64,000 bases of DNA from Streptomyces sp. NBC_00178 (GCF_036206005.1 NZ_CP108143.1:4307501-4371500); one strand, 5' to 3'; positions 35,169 through 45,430 are shown, counted from the stretch's first letter. Notes: generated by a model from the sequence alone, not told the origin. Translations and numbers: made by a program.

Positions 35169-35978
35169 TCAGGCGAAGACGCGCTCCAGGACCACCGCCA
35201 CACCGTCCTCGTCGTTGGACAGCGTGATCTCGTCGGCGACGGCCCTGAGTTCCGGGTGGCCGCCCGCCATCGCCACCCCGTGCCCGGAGAGCCGGAACAT
35301 CGGCAGGTCGTTGGGCATGTCGCCGAACGCCACCGCGCCCGCCGGGTCACGGCCGAGCAGTTCCGCGGCGAGGGCGACCCCGGTGCCCTTGTCCACGCCG
35401 TACGGCGCCATCTCCACCGTGCCCGGCCCCGCCATGGTGACGGACGCCAGGTCGCCCACGGCCCCGCGGGCGGCCGCCGCCAGTTCGTCGTCCGTCAACT
35501 CCGGGTGGCGGATCAGGACCTTGATGACCGGCTCCGCCCACAGGTCGGAGCGCCGGCCGGTCCGCTGTGCGGGGAGCGAGGGGTGCGGCATGCGGTACCC
35601 CGGCTCGATCAGCGTCCGGCCGTCCGCCCCGTCCTGGTCCACCGCGGCGAACACCTGCCCCACCTCGGCCTCGATCTTGCCGAGCGCGGTGTCGGCCAGC
35701 TCCCGGTCCAGGGTCACCGACCTCAGCATGCGCGCCGACCCCGCGTCGTAGACCTGGGCGCCCTGTCCGCAGACCACGAGGCCGTCGTACGCGAGGTCGG
35801 TGAGCAGGGCGCGTATGCCGGGAACGGCGCGGCCCGTGACGATCAGATGCCGGGCACCGGCCGACGCGGCGCGGGCGAGGGCGGCGCGGGACCGGGGGCT
35901 CACGGTGTCGTCGGAGCGCAGCAGCGTGCCGTCGAGATCCGTGGCGACGAGGGTGTATGCGGCGGGTGGCGTGACCAT
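35169..35978 (-). CDS. HAD family hydrolase (Cof-type sugar-phosphatase-like)
   Basis: The product (269 aa) is a HAD-IIB (Cof) phosphatase. Motif I is DLDGT (residues 14-18), motif II TGR (48-50), motif III lysine in APYGVDKGTGV and motif IV GDMPNDLPM. The large C2 cap between motifs II and III decides the substrate, usually a sugar phosphate or a flavin or cofactor precursor; it cannot be named here. ATG 35978. It is convergent with the TetR gene. Confidence 0.9.
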   Translation of the reverse strand: MVTPPAAYTLVATDLDGTLLRSDDTVSPRSRAALARAASAGARHLIVTGRAVPGIRALLTDLAYDGLVVCGQGAQVYDAGSARMLRSVTLDRELADTALGKIEAEVGQVFAAVDQDGADGRTLIEPGYRMPHPSLPAQRTGRRSDLWAEPVIKVLIRHPELTDDELAAAARGAVGDLASVTMAGPGTVEMAPYGVDKGTGVALAAELLGRDPAGAVAFGDMPNDLPMFRLSGHGVAMAGGHPELRAVADEITLSNDEDGVAVVLERVFA

Positions 35979-36043
35979 GGGGTCAGCCTAGAGAGATCGC
36001 CGGTCCACCGTGCGCCGCTGACCTGGGCGGACGGTGTGCGCGA

Positions 36044-36493
36044 TCAGTGCACGCAGAATTCGTTGCCTTCGGGGTCCAGGAGCACCTGCCACGAGCCGCC
36101 CGGTTCGTCGACGGCCCGCAGCACGCTCGCGCCCAGCCCCACGAGCCGTTCCACCTCCGCCTCGCGCTGTCCGGGCGCCGTGTGGACGTCCAGGTGGAGG
36201 CGGTTCTTCACCGTCTTCGGCTCGGGGACGCGCTGGAAGAGCAGCCGCCGGCCGAGACCGGTCCCGCTCTTCGCGTCGTACGGATCGTCCGGGTGCCGTA
36301 CGGCGACGAGGTCCCGCCAGGCCCGGCGGCCGTGCGGTTCCACCGTGCTGGACTCGGGCACCGCCCCGGCGGCGAGCAGCTCCTCGATCAGGGCGCTGTT
36401 GTCCTCGACGAGGTAGCCGAGGGTCTCGGCCCAGAAGTCGGCCTGGGCGTGCGGCTCCGCCGCGTCGATGACGACTTTCCAGTGCAGGGTCAT
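36044..36493 (-). CDS. VOC family (glyoxalase/bleomycin-resistance fold) protein
   Basis: The product (149 aa) has two beta-alpha-beta-beta-beta modules: LHWKVVIDAAEPHAQADFWAE at the start and NRLHLDVHTAPGQRE in the second half, ending LLDPEGNEFCVH, a typical VOC end with a metal-ligand glutamate. Substrate unknown. ATG 36493. Confidence 0.85.
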   Translation of the reverse strand: MTLHWKVVIDAAEPHAQADFWAETLGYLVEDNSALIEELLAAGAVPESSTVEPHGRRAWRDLVAVRHPDDPYDAKSGTGLGRRLLFQRVPEPKTVKNRLHLDVHTAPGQREAEVERLVGLGASVLRAVDEPGGSWQVLLDPEGNEFCVH

Positions 36494-36550
36494 GAACCGT
36501 TTATAGCGGCACGCCCACCGGATCGGGGAGTGCCCGGCGGGGGAGGGGCG

Positions 36551-36979
36551 TCAGTGCGGCGAGCAGGTGGCGCAGGCGTGCCCGCCGAGCGACGCCAGCA
36601 GTTCGCCGGCCGCCGCACGCACCGCCGGATCGCTGTCCCCGGCCAGCCGCTCGGCCGTCGTCCGCCCGGCCAGGACCGCCAGATGCGCGTCCCGGGTCCA
36701 CCCCGGCTGATGGGCGTGGGCGCCGGCGAGGATCGTCCCGAGCAGACCGAGCACGCCGACGCGCTCCTTCACGGTCTCCATGGCGGCGAGTTCCCACAGG
36801 AACGGCACCGTGGCCACCGTCGCGTCGAACACCGCCATCGCGGCTATCCACCGCCCCAGGTCGCTCAGCGCGTCCTCGGCCGATTCGCTGTCGCCCCATG
36901 CGATGCGCGACAGCATCCCGGGCACCTGGGAGGCGGAGCCCTGGGCGTGGCGCAGCTCATGCCACCGGACGTGCCTCAT
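36551..36979 (-). CDS. Hypothetical protein with HEAT-like helical repeats
   Basis: The product (142 aa) is not one I can name. It starts with HVRWHELRHAQGSASQVP and has LSDLGRWIAAMAVFDATVA and TVPFLWELAA, a pattern I associate with HEAT-like proteins, some of which are immunity proteins of polymorphic toxins. Near the end DSDPAVRAAAGELLASL is a HEAT-type helix pair. No toxin gene is adjacent. I chose ATG 36979 for its GGGGG site; an ATG at 37000 and a TTG at 37012 are alternatives. It directly follows the FAD monooxygenase gene. Confidence 0.65.
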   Translation of the reverse strand: MRHVRWHELRHAQGSASQVPGMLSRIAWGDSESAEDALSDLGRWIAAMAVFDATVATVPFLWELAAMETVKERVGVLGLLGTILAGAHAHQPGWTRDAHLAVLAGRTTAERLAGDSDPAVRAAAGELLASLGGHACATCSPH

Positions 36980-37012
36980 GTCCCCCAGGATCGTCCCCAT
37001 CCGGGCACTCAA

Positions 37013-38629
37013 TCAGCCTTTGGGCGCCCCGTCCACCATGCCTTCCGCACTCGTCGCATCCGGCTGCGCGGCCCCGTCCAGGACGTCCAGATACCGGTGC
37101 ACGGCGTCGTGTCCGCCCGCTCCCGCGATCAGTCCCACGTGGTTGTCGGGACGGATCACGACGACGGTCCCGGCGTCCGCGCCGTAGGCGGCGCGGGCGA
37201 GCCCGTCCCGGTCGTGCAGGGCGCCCGGACCGGCCGCCGCCGTCTCGGCCCCGGGTGCCCCGGCGGCGAACACCCGGCAGGTCCGGACGGCCTCGCCGTG
37301 TGCCGCCCGCGCCCGGCGCAGGGTGTCCTGCGTGGCGGGCCCGAAGCCCAGCACGGTGATGTGCGGGCCGGCGAAGGTGCGGAAGAGGCGGGTAGGCGCC
37401 CCGGTCGCCGCGTCGTGGCAGGGGGCGTCGGGGGCGCGGTCCCCCGACCGCAGCACGCCGTCGGCGCCGGGCGCGGCGAGGGAGCTCCAGCGGTACCCCC
37501 GGTCGAGCCCCGCCGTCTCCGGGGTGACCGCACTGTCGAGTCCGCCGCCCGGCCGCCGGATCGCCTCCAGCGTGGCCCGCAGCCGTTCGGACGTGGTGTC
37601 CAGCGTCCACGCGGCGACGGGCATCCGCTCCTCCTCGTAGGTGTCCAGCAGCCCGGGTTCCGCCCGGCCGCGCAGCACCTGGGCGAGCTTCCACCCCAGG
37701 TTGTAGGAGTCCTGGATGCCGGTGTTCATGCCGAGCCCTCCCGCGATCGCGTGGACGTGGGCGGCGTCCCCGGCCAGGAAGACCCGGCCCGCCCGGAAGC
37801 GCTGCGCCATGCGCACGTTGACGCGGTACGTCGAGAGCAGCGTGGCCTCGGTGAGGTGGTCGCCCGGCAGCCGGGTGTGCCGGGCGAAGAGGCGCCGGAA
37901 GCCGTCGCGGGAGGGGGCGAGCGGGGCGCCGGAGGGGTCGCGCTCCGGTCCCGCCTGGAACCACCAGCCGGTGCTGCTGCCGGGGACGGGGCAGAGCATG
38001 ACCGCTCCGCCCGCGTCGAACCACTGGTGCCAGATGCCCCGGTCCAGGACGCCCGGGGTGATCTCGACGTCCCCGCAGACCATCACCTGTTCCTCGTCGG
38101 TCTCCCCGTCGAAGGGGATCCCGAGCAGTTTCCGCACGCGGCTGTGGGCGCCGTCGCAGCCCACCACGTACCGCGCCGGGGCCGAGGAGCCGTCGGCGTA
38201 CGAGACGGTCACCCCGTCCTCGTCCTGGTCGAGGCCCACGACTTCGGTGCCGGTGGTGACACGGACCCCGTGGGAGAGGAGGCGGTCGCGGAGGATCTCC
38301 TCCAGCCGCCATTGGGCGATCAGCCTGCCCCGGTCGTACGGCGCGTCCGGCGTGGGCGCGCAGTCCGCGTACGGGTCGGTGTCGGCGACGGGCACGCCGT
38401 CGCGGTACTTGCGCATCGGCAGCGGCGCCGAGCCCGCGTCGAACACCTCCCGCACGATCCCCAGGTCCTCCAGCACCTCCAGGGACCGGGGGTTGGGGCC
38501 CTTGGCCCGCGAACTGCGCGGGTGCTGCGGCGACCTGTCCACGACCCGCACGGCGACGCCCCGCCGCGCGAGATCGCAGGCCAGCGTCAGTCCGGTCGGG
38601 CCCGCGCCCACGATCAGTACGTCGGTCAT
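37013..38629 (-). CDS. FAD-dependent (class A, PHBH-fold) monooxygenase
   Basis: The product (538 aa) resembles aromatic hydroxylases of the PheA/TetX-RdmE group. FAD-binding GAGPTGLTLACDLARRG (residues 8-24), the DG motif GCDGAHSRVRKLLG, and the GD motif FLAGDAAHVHAIAGGLGMN are present, with a C-terminal thioredoxin-like domain. Such enzymes hydroxylate phenols or polyketides; the substrate is unknown and no biosynthetic cluster is nearby. ATG 38629 follows GAGGAG. The upstream region carries a direct repeat (38668-38694). Confidence 0.9.
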   Translation of the reverse strand: MTDVLIVGAGPTGLTLACDLARRGVAVRVVDRSPQHPRSSRAKGPNPRSLEVLEDLGIVREVFDAGSAPLPMRKYRDGVPVADTDPYADCAPTPDAPYDRGRLIAQWRLEEILRDRLLSHGVRVTTGTEVVGLDQDEDGVTVSYADGSSAPARYVVGCDGAHSRVRKLLGIPFDGETDEEQVMVCGDVEITPGVLDRGIWHQWFDAGGAVMLCPVPGSSTGWWFQAGPERDPSGAPLAPSRDGFRRLFARHTRLPGDHLTEATLLSTYRVNVRMAQRFRAGRVFLAGDAAHVHAIAGGLGMNTGIQDSYNLGWKLAQVLRGRAEPGLLDTYEEERMPVAAWTLDTTSERLRATLEAIRRPGGGLDSAVTPETAGLDRGYRWSSLAAPGADGVLRSGDRAPDAPCHDAATGAPTRLFRTFAGPHITVLGFGPATQDTLRRARAAHGEAVRTCRVFAAGAPGAETAAAGPGALHDRDGLARAAYGADAGTVVVIRPDNHVGLIAGAGGHDAVHRYLDVLDGAAQPDATSAEGMVDGAPKG

Positions 38630-38667
38630 GCCTGCTCCTCGGTCGGTCGTCCTTCGAAGAGGAAAAC

Positions 38668-38694
38668 GCAACCGAGTCAAAAAAGCAACTCAGT
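38668..38694. promoter_or_regulatory. Direct repeat upstream of the FAD monooxygenase gene
   Basis: On the minus strand ACTGAGTTGC and ACTCGGTTGC (one difference plus one) lie 17 bp apart with a T-tract between, 40-65 bp before the start. This AT-rich patch is a candidate promoter or operator. Confidence 0.35.
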
Positions 38695-38718
38695 AACCTT
38701 TTTTGGAAGGCGGGTCGG

Positions 38719-39729
38719 TCAGGGGGCCGGGGTCCGGTCGGGGGAAGCCGCCCCGGCGCCCTTGTCCAGCGGGCGTGAGGGGTCCGCGCCCACGGGCGGC
38801 ACCGCCTGCGCGGCCCGCACGGCGAGGCGCAGCGCCTCGGCCCTCGTGCGCCGGGCCGCCCGCAGCGCGTCCCACGTCAGCAGGACCAGCGCCACCCAGA
38901 CCAGCCCGAAACCGGCCCACCGCTCGGGCGGCATCTCCTCGTGGAAGTACAGGATGCCGAGCCCGAACTGGAACACCGGCGCGAGGTACTGCAGCAGCCC
39001 CAGCACCGACAGCGGCACCCGGATCGCGGCGGCGCCGAAGCAGACCAGCGGGATCGCCGTGACGAGGCCCGTCGCCGCCAGCAGGGCTCCGTGTCCGCCG
39101 CCCCCGGCCAGGAACGTGGCGTCTCCGCGCACCCCCAGCCACACCAGGAAGCAGGACGCGGGCACGAAGAGCACGGCGGTCTCGGCGGCCAGGGATTCGA
39201 GGCCCCCCATGCCGACCTTCTTCTTCAGCAGGCCGTACGTCGCGAACGAGAACGCCAGCACCAGGGAGATCCACGGCGGCTGCCCGTAACCGATCGCCAG
39301 CACCAGCACCGCGGCGAAGCCGGTGGCCACGGCGGTCCACTGCGCGGGGCGCAGCCGCTCGCCGAGCAGCAGGACGCCCATGGCGATGGTGACCAGGGGG
39401 TTGATGAAGTAGCCGAGGGACGCCTCGACGACGTGGCCGTTGTTGACGGACCAGATGTAGAGGCCCCAGTTGACCGAGATCACCGTGGCGGCCACCGCGA
39501 TCAGCCCCAGTGTCCGGGGGCGGCGCAGCAGTTCGCCGATCCACGCCCAGCGGCGCAGGGCCAGCAGGGCGATCCCGACGACACCCAGCGACCAGACCAT
39601 CCGGTGGGCGAGGATCTCGACCGCTCCCGACGGCTTCAGCAGCGGCCAGAAGAGGGGCACGAGACCCCACATCCCGTATGCGCCTATTCCGTACAGCAGG
39701 CCTGCCCGCTGCTCGTTCTTCCCGTCCAC
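38719..39729 (-). CDS. rarD: EamA family transporter RarD
   Basis: The product (336 aa) has ten hydrophobic helices and the RarD signature at the start (GLLYGIGAYGMWGLVPLFWPLL), NWGLYIWSVNNGHVVEASLGYFI split over helices 4-5, and LQYLAPVFQFGLG near the end. It belongs to the drug/metabolite transporter superfamily; the cargo is unknown. The GTG start at 39729 follows GGGAGG; the longer frame upstream is not conserved. A 40-residue polar tail follows the last helix. Confidence 0.9.
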   Translation of the reverse strand: MDGKNEQRAGLLYGIGAYGMWGLVPLFWPLLKPSGAVEILAHRMVWSLGVVGIALLALRRWAWIGELLRRPRTLGLIAVAATVISVNWGLYIWSVNNGHVVEASLGYFINPLVTIAMGVLLLGERLRPAQWTAVATGFAAVLVLAIGYGQPPWISLVLAFSFATYGLLKKKVGMGGLESLAAETAVLFVPASCFLVWLGVRGDATFLAGGGGHGALLAATGLVTAIPLVCFGAAAIRVPLSVLGLLQYLAPVFQFGLGILYFHEEMPPERWAGFGLVWVALVLLTWDALRAARRTRAEALRLAVRAAQAVPPVGADPSRPLDKGAGAASPDRTPAP

Positions 39730-39846
39730 GGGCCCTCCCCGGCGCTCCTTCGCCGGCGATCGGCCGACCGCACGAAGGTAGCGCCGGGGGAGGCCCCGTG
39801 TCATTGCCGTCTCACGGAAACGCTCGTGACACGGGGAGGGGGTGCG

Positions 39847-40707
39847 TCAGGAGCCGGCGACCGCGGCGGCGACCGTCTCGGAGGCCGGGGTCGTCGGCCG
39901 GCCGATCAGGCGGGCCAGGTCGCCGCTCGTGCCGGCGAGCAGGCCGCGCCGGATCGCCTCGTCGACGTCCACGAGGATCTCGGCGAACGGCGCCGGGACG
40001 CCCGCGCCGACGAGGATCTCCTGGTGCGCCGCGGCGGACACCTCGGTGTAGACGATCTTCCGGCCGGCCGCCTCGGACACCATGGCGGCGTACTCGGCCA
40101 GCGACCAGGCGACGTCCCCGCTCAGTTCGTACGCCTTGCCCAGGTGGCCCTCGCCCGTCAGGACGGCGGCGGCGGCGTCCGCGTAGTCGGCGCGGGTGGC
40201 GGAGGCGACCCGGCCCTCGCCCGCGTTGCCGACGACGGCTCCGTACTCCAGGACGGGGCCCAGGTTCGCCGTGTAGTTCTCGGTGTACCAGCCGTTGCGC
40301 AGGAAGGTGTGGGGGACGCCGGACTCCAGGATCAGCTGCTCCGTCGCCTTGTGCTCGGCGGCCAGCAGGAAGTCCGCGTCCGGCCCGCCGAGCACGCCGG
40401 TGTAGGCCAGCTGGGCCACCCCCGCGGTCCTGGCCGCCTCGATCACGGCGGCGTGCTGCCCGACGCGCTTGCCGACCTCGCTGCCGGAGATCAGCAGGAG
40501 CCGGTCGCCGGACCGGAACGCCCCGGCGAGTGTTTCGGGGTGGCTGTAGTCCGCCATGCGGATCCCGACGCCCCGGGCCGCGAGCGCGGCGGCCTTCTCC
40601 TCGCTGCGGACGACGGCCGCGACGGACTGTGCCGGGACGGTGGCGAGCAGTCGCTCGACGACGAGACGGCCGAGTGCGCCGGTTGCTCCTGTGACGACGA
40701 TGCTCAT
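39847..40707 (-). CDS. SDR family oxidoreductase, NAD(P)H:quinone reductase (QorB/YtfG)-like
   Basis: The product (286 aa) is an atypical short-chain dehydrogenase of the NmrA-like group. The NADP-binding motif GATGALG is at residues 7-13 and the family's TENYTANLGPVLEYGAVVGN follows near 145-165. QorB-type members reduce quinones. It is divergent from an HxlR-type regulator, the same arrangement as qorB/ytfH-like pairs, so redox- or quinone-responsive control is likely. Confidence 0.88.
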   Translation of the reverse strand: MSIVVTGATGALGRLVVERLLATVPAQSVAAVVRSEEKAAALAARGVGIRMADYSHPETLAGAFRSGDRLLLISGSEVGKRVGQHAAVIEAARTAGVAQLAYTGVLGGPDADFLLAAEHKATEQLILESGVPHTFLRNGWYTENYTANLGPVLEYGAVVGNAGEGRVASATRADYADAAAAVLTGEGHLGKAYELSGDVAWSLAEYAAMVSEAAGRKIVYTEVSAAAHQEILVGAGVPAPFAEILVDVDEAIRRGLLAGTSGDLARLIGRPTTPASETVAAAVAGS

Positions 40708-40777
40708 GGTGTTCCTCCTGGGTGCCGCCCGGACGGCCGGGCGATGCGCGGATCCTCGAACGCGGACTCTTGGTACT

Positions 40778-40809
40778 CACCTTAAGAGGTGCACTTTCCA
40801 ATCGAAAGT
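40778..40809. promoter_or_regulatory. Operator region between the SDR and HxlR genes
   Basis: Two dyads lie side by side in the 127-bp divergent gap: CACCT-taag-AGGTG (40778-40791) and ACTTTC-caatc-GAAAGT (40793-40809). GTACC and GGTAC (from 40808 to 40830) form a third. Their place next to an HxlR-type gene suggests binding by that regulator on both promoters. Confidence 0.5.
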
Positions 40810-40834
40810 ACCCACTTTGAAGTAAGGTACTGGC

Positions 40835-41239
40835 ATGAGCACCAGTACCCCCGCACCCGCCACGGTCAACCAGCCGATGTGTCCCTCGCGGCTGGTCCTG
40901 GAACACGTCACCAGCCGCTGGGGCGTGCTGGTCCTCGCCGCGCTGCTGGAGCGCTCGTACCGCTTCAGCGAGCTGCGCCGCACGGTCGGAGGCGTCAGCG
41001 AGAAGATGCTGGCCCAGACTCTCCAGACGCTGGAGCGCGACGGCTTCGTGCACCGGGACGCCAAGCCGGTGATCCCGCCGCGCGTCGACTACACCCTCAC
41101 GCCGCTCGGCAGGGAGGCGGCGGAGCAGGTGTGGGGGCTGGCCCGGTGGGCCGAGCGGCGGGTCGAGGCCGTCGAGGCGGCCCGCGAGGAGTACGACGAG
41201 GCCCGGAGCCACCCGGCTCCGGGCCTCGCGCGGGGCTGA
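40835..41239 (+). CDS. HxlR family transcriptional regulator
   Basis: The product (134 aa) is a winged-helix HxlR/DUF24 regulator: CPSRLVLEHVTSRWGVLVL with one N-terminal cysteine (residue 16), then RFSELRRTVGGVSEKMLAQTL and the wing DYTLTPLGRE. In this family the cysteine near the N-terminus often senses quinones or electrophiles. It is divergent from the QorB-like gene and probably its repressor. The last codons form a 12-bp hairpin. Confidence 0.9.
   Translation: MSTSTPAPATVNQPMCPSRLVLEHVTSRWGVLVLAALLERSYRFSELRRTVGGVSEKMLAQTLQTLERDGFVHRDAKPVIPPRVDYTLTPLGREAAEQVWGLARWAERRVEAVEAAREEYDEARSHPAPGLARG
41198..41227. terminator. Bidirectional terminator inside the HxlR gene end
   Basis: GAGGCCCGGAGC pairs perfectly with GCTCCGGGCCTC around a 6-nt loop. 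The hairpin lies within the last codons of the HxlR gene; only 7 bp separate its stop from the convergent korB stop. Confidence 0.65.
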
Positions 41240-41246
41240 CGGCTGG

Positions 41247-42297
<1,051 letters not shown>

Positions 42298-42305
<8 letters not shown>

Positions 42306-44253
42306 CAATGGCCTCCTTGAGGGCTGTGGCGAGCTGCTCGGCCTTGAAGGGCATTCCGTTGACCTGGGTGAAACTCCGGGCGTCCACGAGGTACTTGGCC
42401 CGGACGAGGGTGGCGAGCTGGCCGAGGTTCATCTCCGGGATCACGACCTTGTCGTAACGCCCCAGCACCTCACCGAGATTCCGCGGGAACGGGTTGAGGT
42501 GGCGCAGATGGGCCTGCGCGATGGTCTCCCCCGCCGCACGGAGCCGGCGGACCGCCGCCGTGACCGGCCCGTACGTCGAGCCCCAGCCCAGGACCAGGGT
42601 GTCCGCGCCCGCCGGGTCGTCGACCTCCAGGTCGGGCACCACGATGCCGTCGACCTTCGCCTGACGGGTGCGCACCATGAACTCGTGGTTGGCCGGGTCG
42701 TAGGAGATGTTCCCCGAACCGTCCTGCTTCTCGATCCCGCCGATGCGGTGCTCCAGCCCCGGGGTGCCCGGCACCGCCCAGGGGCGGGCCAGCGTCTCCG
42801 GATCCCGCTTGTACGGCCAGAACACCTCGGTTCCGTCGGCGAGTTCGTGGTTCGGTCCGGTCGCGAACTGCGTCCGCAGGTCGGGCAGGCTGTCCGTCTC
42901 GGGGATCCGCCACGGCTCGGAGCCGTTCGCCAGGTAACCGTCCGAGAGCAGGAACACAGGGGTCCGGTACGTCAGCGCGATACGCGCGGCGTCCAGCGCC
43001 GCGTCGAAGCAGTCCGCCGGGGTCCTCGGCGCCACGATCGGGACCGGGGCCTCACCGTTGCGCCCGTACATGGCCTGGAGCAGGTCGGCCTGCTCGGTCT
43101 TCGTCGGCAGACCGGTGGAGGGGCCGCCGCGCTGGATGTCGATGATCAGCAGCGGCAGCTCGAGGGACACCGCCAGGCCGATCGTCTCCGACTTCAGCGC
43201 GACACCCGGCCCCGACGTCGTCGTCACCCCCAGGGACCCGCCGAACGCGGCACCGAGGGCCGCGCCGATCCCGGCGATCTCGTCCTCCGCCTGGAAGGTC
43301 CGCACACCGAAGTTCTTGTGCCTGCTGAGCTCGTGCAGGATGTCGGACGCCGGGGTGATCGGATACGACCCCAGGTACAGCGGGAGATCCGCCTGCCGGG
43401 CCGCCGCGATCAGCCCGTACGAGAGGGCGAGGTTTCCGGAGATGTTCCGGTACGTGCCGGTCGGGAACGCCTTCGTCGCCGGTGCGACCTCGTAGGAGAC
43501 CGCGAAATCCTCCGTGGTCTCCCCGAAATTCCAGCCCGCGCGGAATGCCGCGACGTTCGCCTCGGCGATCTCCGGCTTCTTGGCGAACTTCGACCGGAGG
43601 AATGTCTCCGTCCCCTCGGTCGGACGGTTGTACATCCAGGAGAGGAGCCCCAGGGCGAACATGTTCTTCGACCGTTCGGCCTCCTTGCGGGAAAGGCCGA
43701 ACTCCTTCAGCGCTTCGATCGTCAAGGTCGTCAGCGGCACCGGATGCACGTTGTACGCCTCGAGCGATCCGTCCTCCAGAGGAGATTCGGAATATCCGAC
43801 TTTCGCCATCGGGCGCTTGGTGAACTCATCCGTGTTCACGATGATGTCCGCTCCGCGCGGAACATCGGCGATATTCGCCTTGAGCGCCGCCGGATTCATC
43901 GCGACCAGCACGTTCGGCGCGTCGCCCGGCGTCAGGATGTCGTGGTCGGCGAAATGCAGCTGGAACGACGAGACACCCGGCAGGGTCCCGGCGGGCGCCC
44001 GGATCTCGGCCGGGAAGTTCGGCAGGGTCGACAGGTCGTTCCCGAACGACGCGGTCTCCGAGGTGAACCGGTCACCGGTCAGCTGCATGCCGTCGCCCGA
44101 GTCACCCGCGAAGCGGATGATCACACGGTCGAGACGGCGGATTTCCTTGTCGGTGGCGCCCGTACGATCGATGCGCGGGGCGCGCTGCTCCCCGACGACG
44201 GGCTCGCTGGCCTCATCGGACTTTCCGGCTGGGCTACTGACCTGACTGGTCAC
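42298..44253 (-). CDS. korA: 2-oxoacid:ferredoxin oxidoreductase subunit alpha (KorA, gamma-alpha fusion)
   Basis: The product (651 aa) fuses the gamma domain (about residues 40-230, with VIIRFAGDSGDGMQLTGD) to the alpha/pyrimidine-binding domain (YPITPASDILHELS near 285; GPGVALKSETIGLAVSLELP). This is the Streptomyces/Mycobacterium KorA form. With KorB it links the TCA cycle to ferredoxin reduction. GTG 44253 follows GGGAGGTCC. The second, NADH-module-free complex I cluster 4.4 kb away could use the ferredoxin it makes. Confidence 0.94.
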
Positions 44254-44646
44254 TGAACTGGACCTCCCTCGGGGCGGCGGCTCGGGACCGGCCGGCCCGC
44301 CGGCGGTCCGCGCCCCACCCTACTTCTGTAAGGGTCGCCTTCCTCGGACCGTTCATATGGCGGACGCGTTTCCGCAACCCGAATTCGTCACGCTCCGCCA
44401 TATTTCCCGACCCCCGGGCCGCCCGATGAACGCCTGTGGCCCTCATCCTTTCGCCGGAGGCATGGGTCTCGCTCCACTGCGGGTGGATCACCGGGACCGT
44501 CCCGGCCGAACCGTCCCGGCCGAACCGTCCCGGCCGAACCGTGCCGACGCAATCGTGCCGGCCGAATCGTTCCGGACGGGTCATCCCCGAAGGATCATCC
44601 CCGAAGGATCATCGGGGAAAGATCATCCGGGAAGGATCGCCGTCTG
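44254..44646. other. Intergenic region between the response regulator and korA with a 14-bp tandem array
   Basis: No gene seen in these 393 bp. The korA side (44254-44400) is more AT-rich and should hold the korA promoter; TAGGGT on the minus strand near 44321 could be a -10 box. Bases 44497-44636 are a tandem repeat array. Confidence 0.5.
44497..44636. repeat. Ten 14-bp tandem repeats (minisatellite)
   Basis: Ten units follow each other without gaps. Units 1-3 are identical (CCGTCCCGGCCGAA), 4-6 drift (TCGTGCCGGCCGAA, TCGTTCCGGACGGG), and 7-10 form a second family (TCATCCCCGAAGGA twice, TCATCGGGGAAAGA, TCATCCGGGAAGGA). The unit is not a multiple of three, so it is not coding. It ends 10 bp before the response-regulator stop codon. 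Confidence 0.9.
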
Positions 44647-45306
44647 TCAGGAGTTCAGATACGTGAGAACGGCCAGAACACGCCGGTGGTCACCGTCGCT
44701 GGGAGACAGGCCGAGTTTCATGAAGATGTTGCTGACGTGCTTCTCCACCGCCCCGTCGCTCACCACCAGCTGCCGCGCGACGGCCGAATTCGTACGCCCC
44801 TCCGCCATCAGACCCAGGACCTCGCGCTCACGCGGAGTGAGCCCCGCCAGCACGTCCTGCTTCCGGCTGCGGCCCAGCAACTGCGCCACCACCTCGGGGT
44901 CCAGTGCGGTGCCGCCCCGCGCCACGCGCACCACGGCGTTCACGAACTCGCGGACCTCGGCGACCCGGTCCTTGAGCAGGTAGCCCACGCCGCGGCTGCT
45001 GCCGGCCAGCAACTCGGTGGCGTACTGCTCCTCGACGTACTGGGAGAGCACCAGCACCCCGATCTGCGGGTAGTCCTTCCGCAGCTGCACCGCGGCGCGG
45101 ACCCCCTCGTCGGTGTGGGTCGGCGGCATGCGCACGTCGGCGACCACCACGTCCGGCAGCGCCCCCTCGGCGGCGAGGTCACCCACCGTCTTCAGCAGGG
45201 CCTCGGCGTCGCCCACCCCCGCGACGACGTCGTGCCCGAGATCCGTCAGCAGCCGGGTGAGCCCCTCCCGGAGCAGCACCGAGTCCTCGGCGATGACGAC
45301 CCGCAC
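44647..45306 (-). CDS. LuxR/NarL family response regulator
   Basis: The product (219 aa) has a receiver domain (VVIAEDSVLLREGL; phosphorylated Asp in VVVADVRMPP; SQYVEEQYA; Lys in GYLLKDRV) and a C-terminal LuxR helix-turn-helix (LTPREREVLGLMAEG, NSAVARQL, VEKHVSNIFMKLGL). It pairs with the two sensor kinases encoded just upstream. GTG 45306 was chosen for the ideal GGAGG 5 nt before it; GTG 45318 is the alternative. A 34-bp hairpin lies between it and the first kinase gene. Confidence 0.93.
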   Translation of the reverse strand: MRVVIAEDSVLLREGLTRLLTDLGHDVVAGVGDAEALLKTVGDLAAEGALPDVVVADVRMPPTHTDEGVRAAVQLRKDYPQIGVLVLSQYVEEQYATELLAGSSRGVGYLLKDRVAEVREFVNAVVRVARGGTALDPEVVAQLLGRSRKQDVLAGLTPREREVLGLMAEGRTNSAVARQLVVSDGAVEKHVSNIFMKLGLSPSDGDHRRVLAVLTYLNS

Positions 45307-45430
45307 TCTTTCCTCCACGGCCTTGCGTCCCCCACTGTCGGTGTTCCGTCGTTGCGCCGCGGTGCGCGGTGCCCCTGTGAGTCCAGCATTCCAGCATCGG
45401 CGCCCCCGTGTGCCCCAGACCAGCGGTTCC

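Noticed and set aside
44497..44636. CRISPR array
   Set aside because: Units are 14 bp, directly adjacent without spacers, and no cas genes are present.
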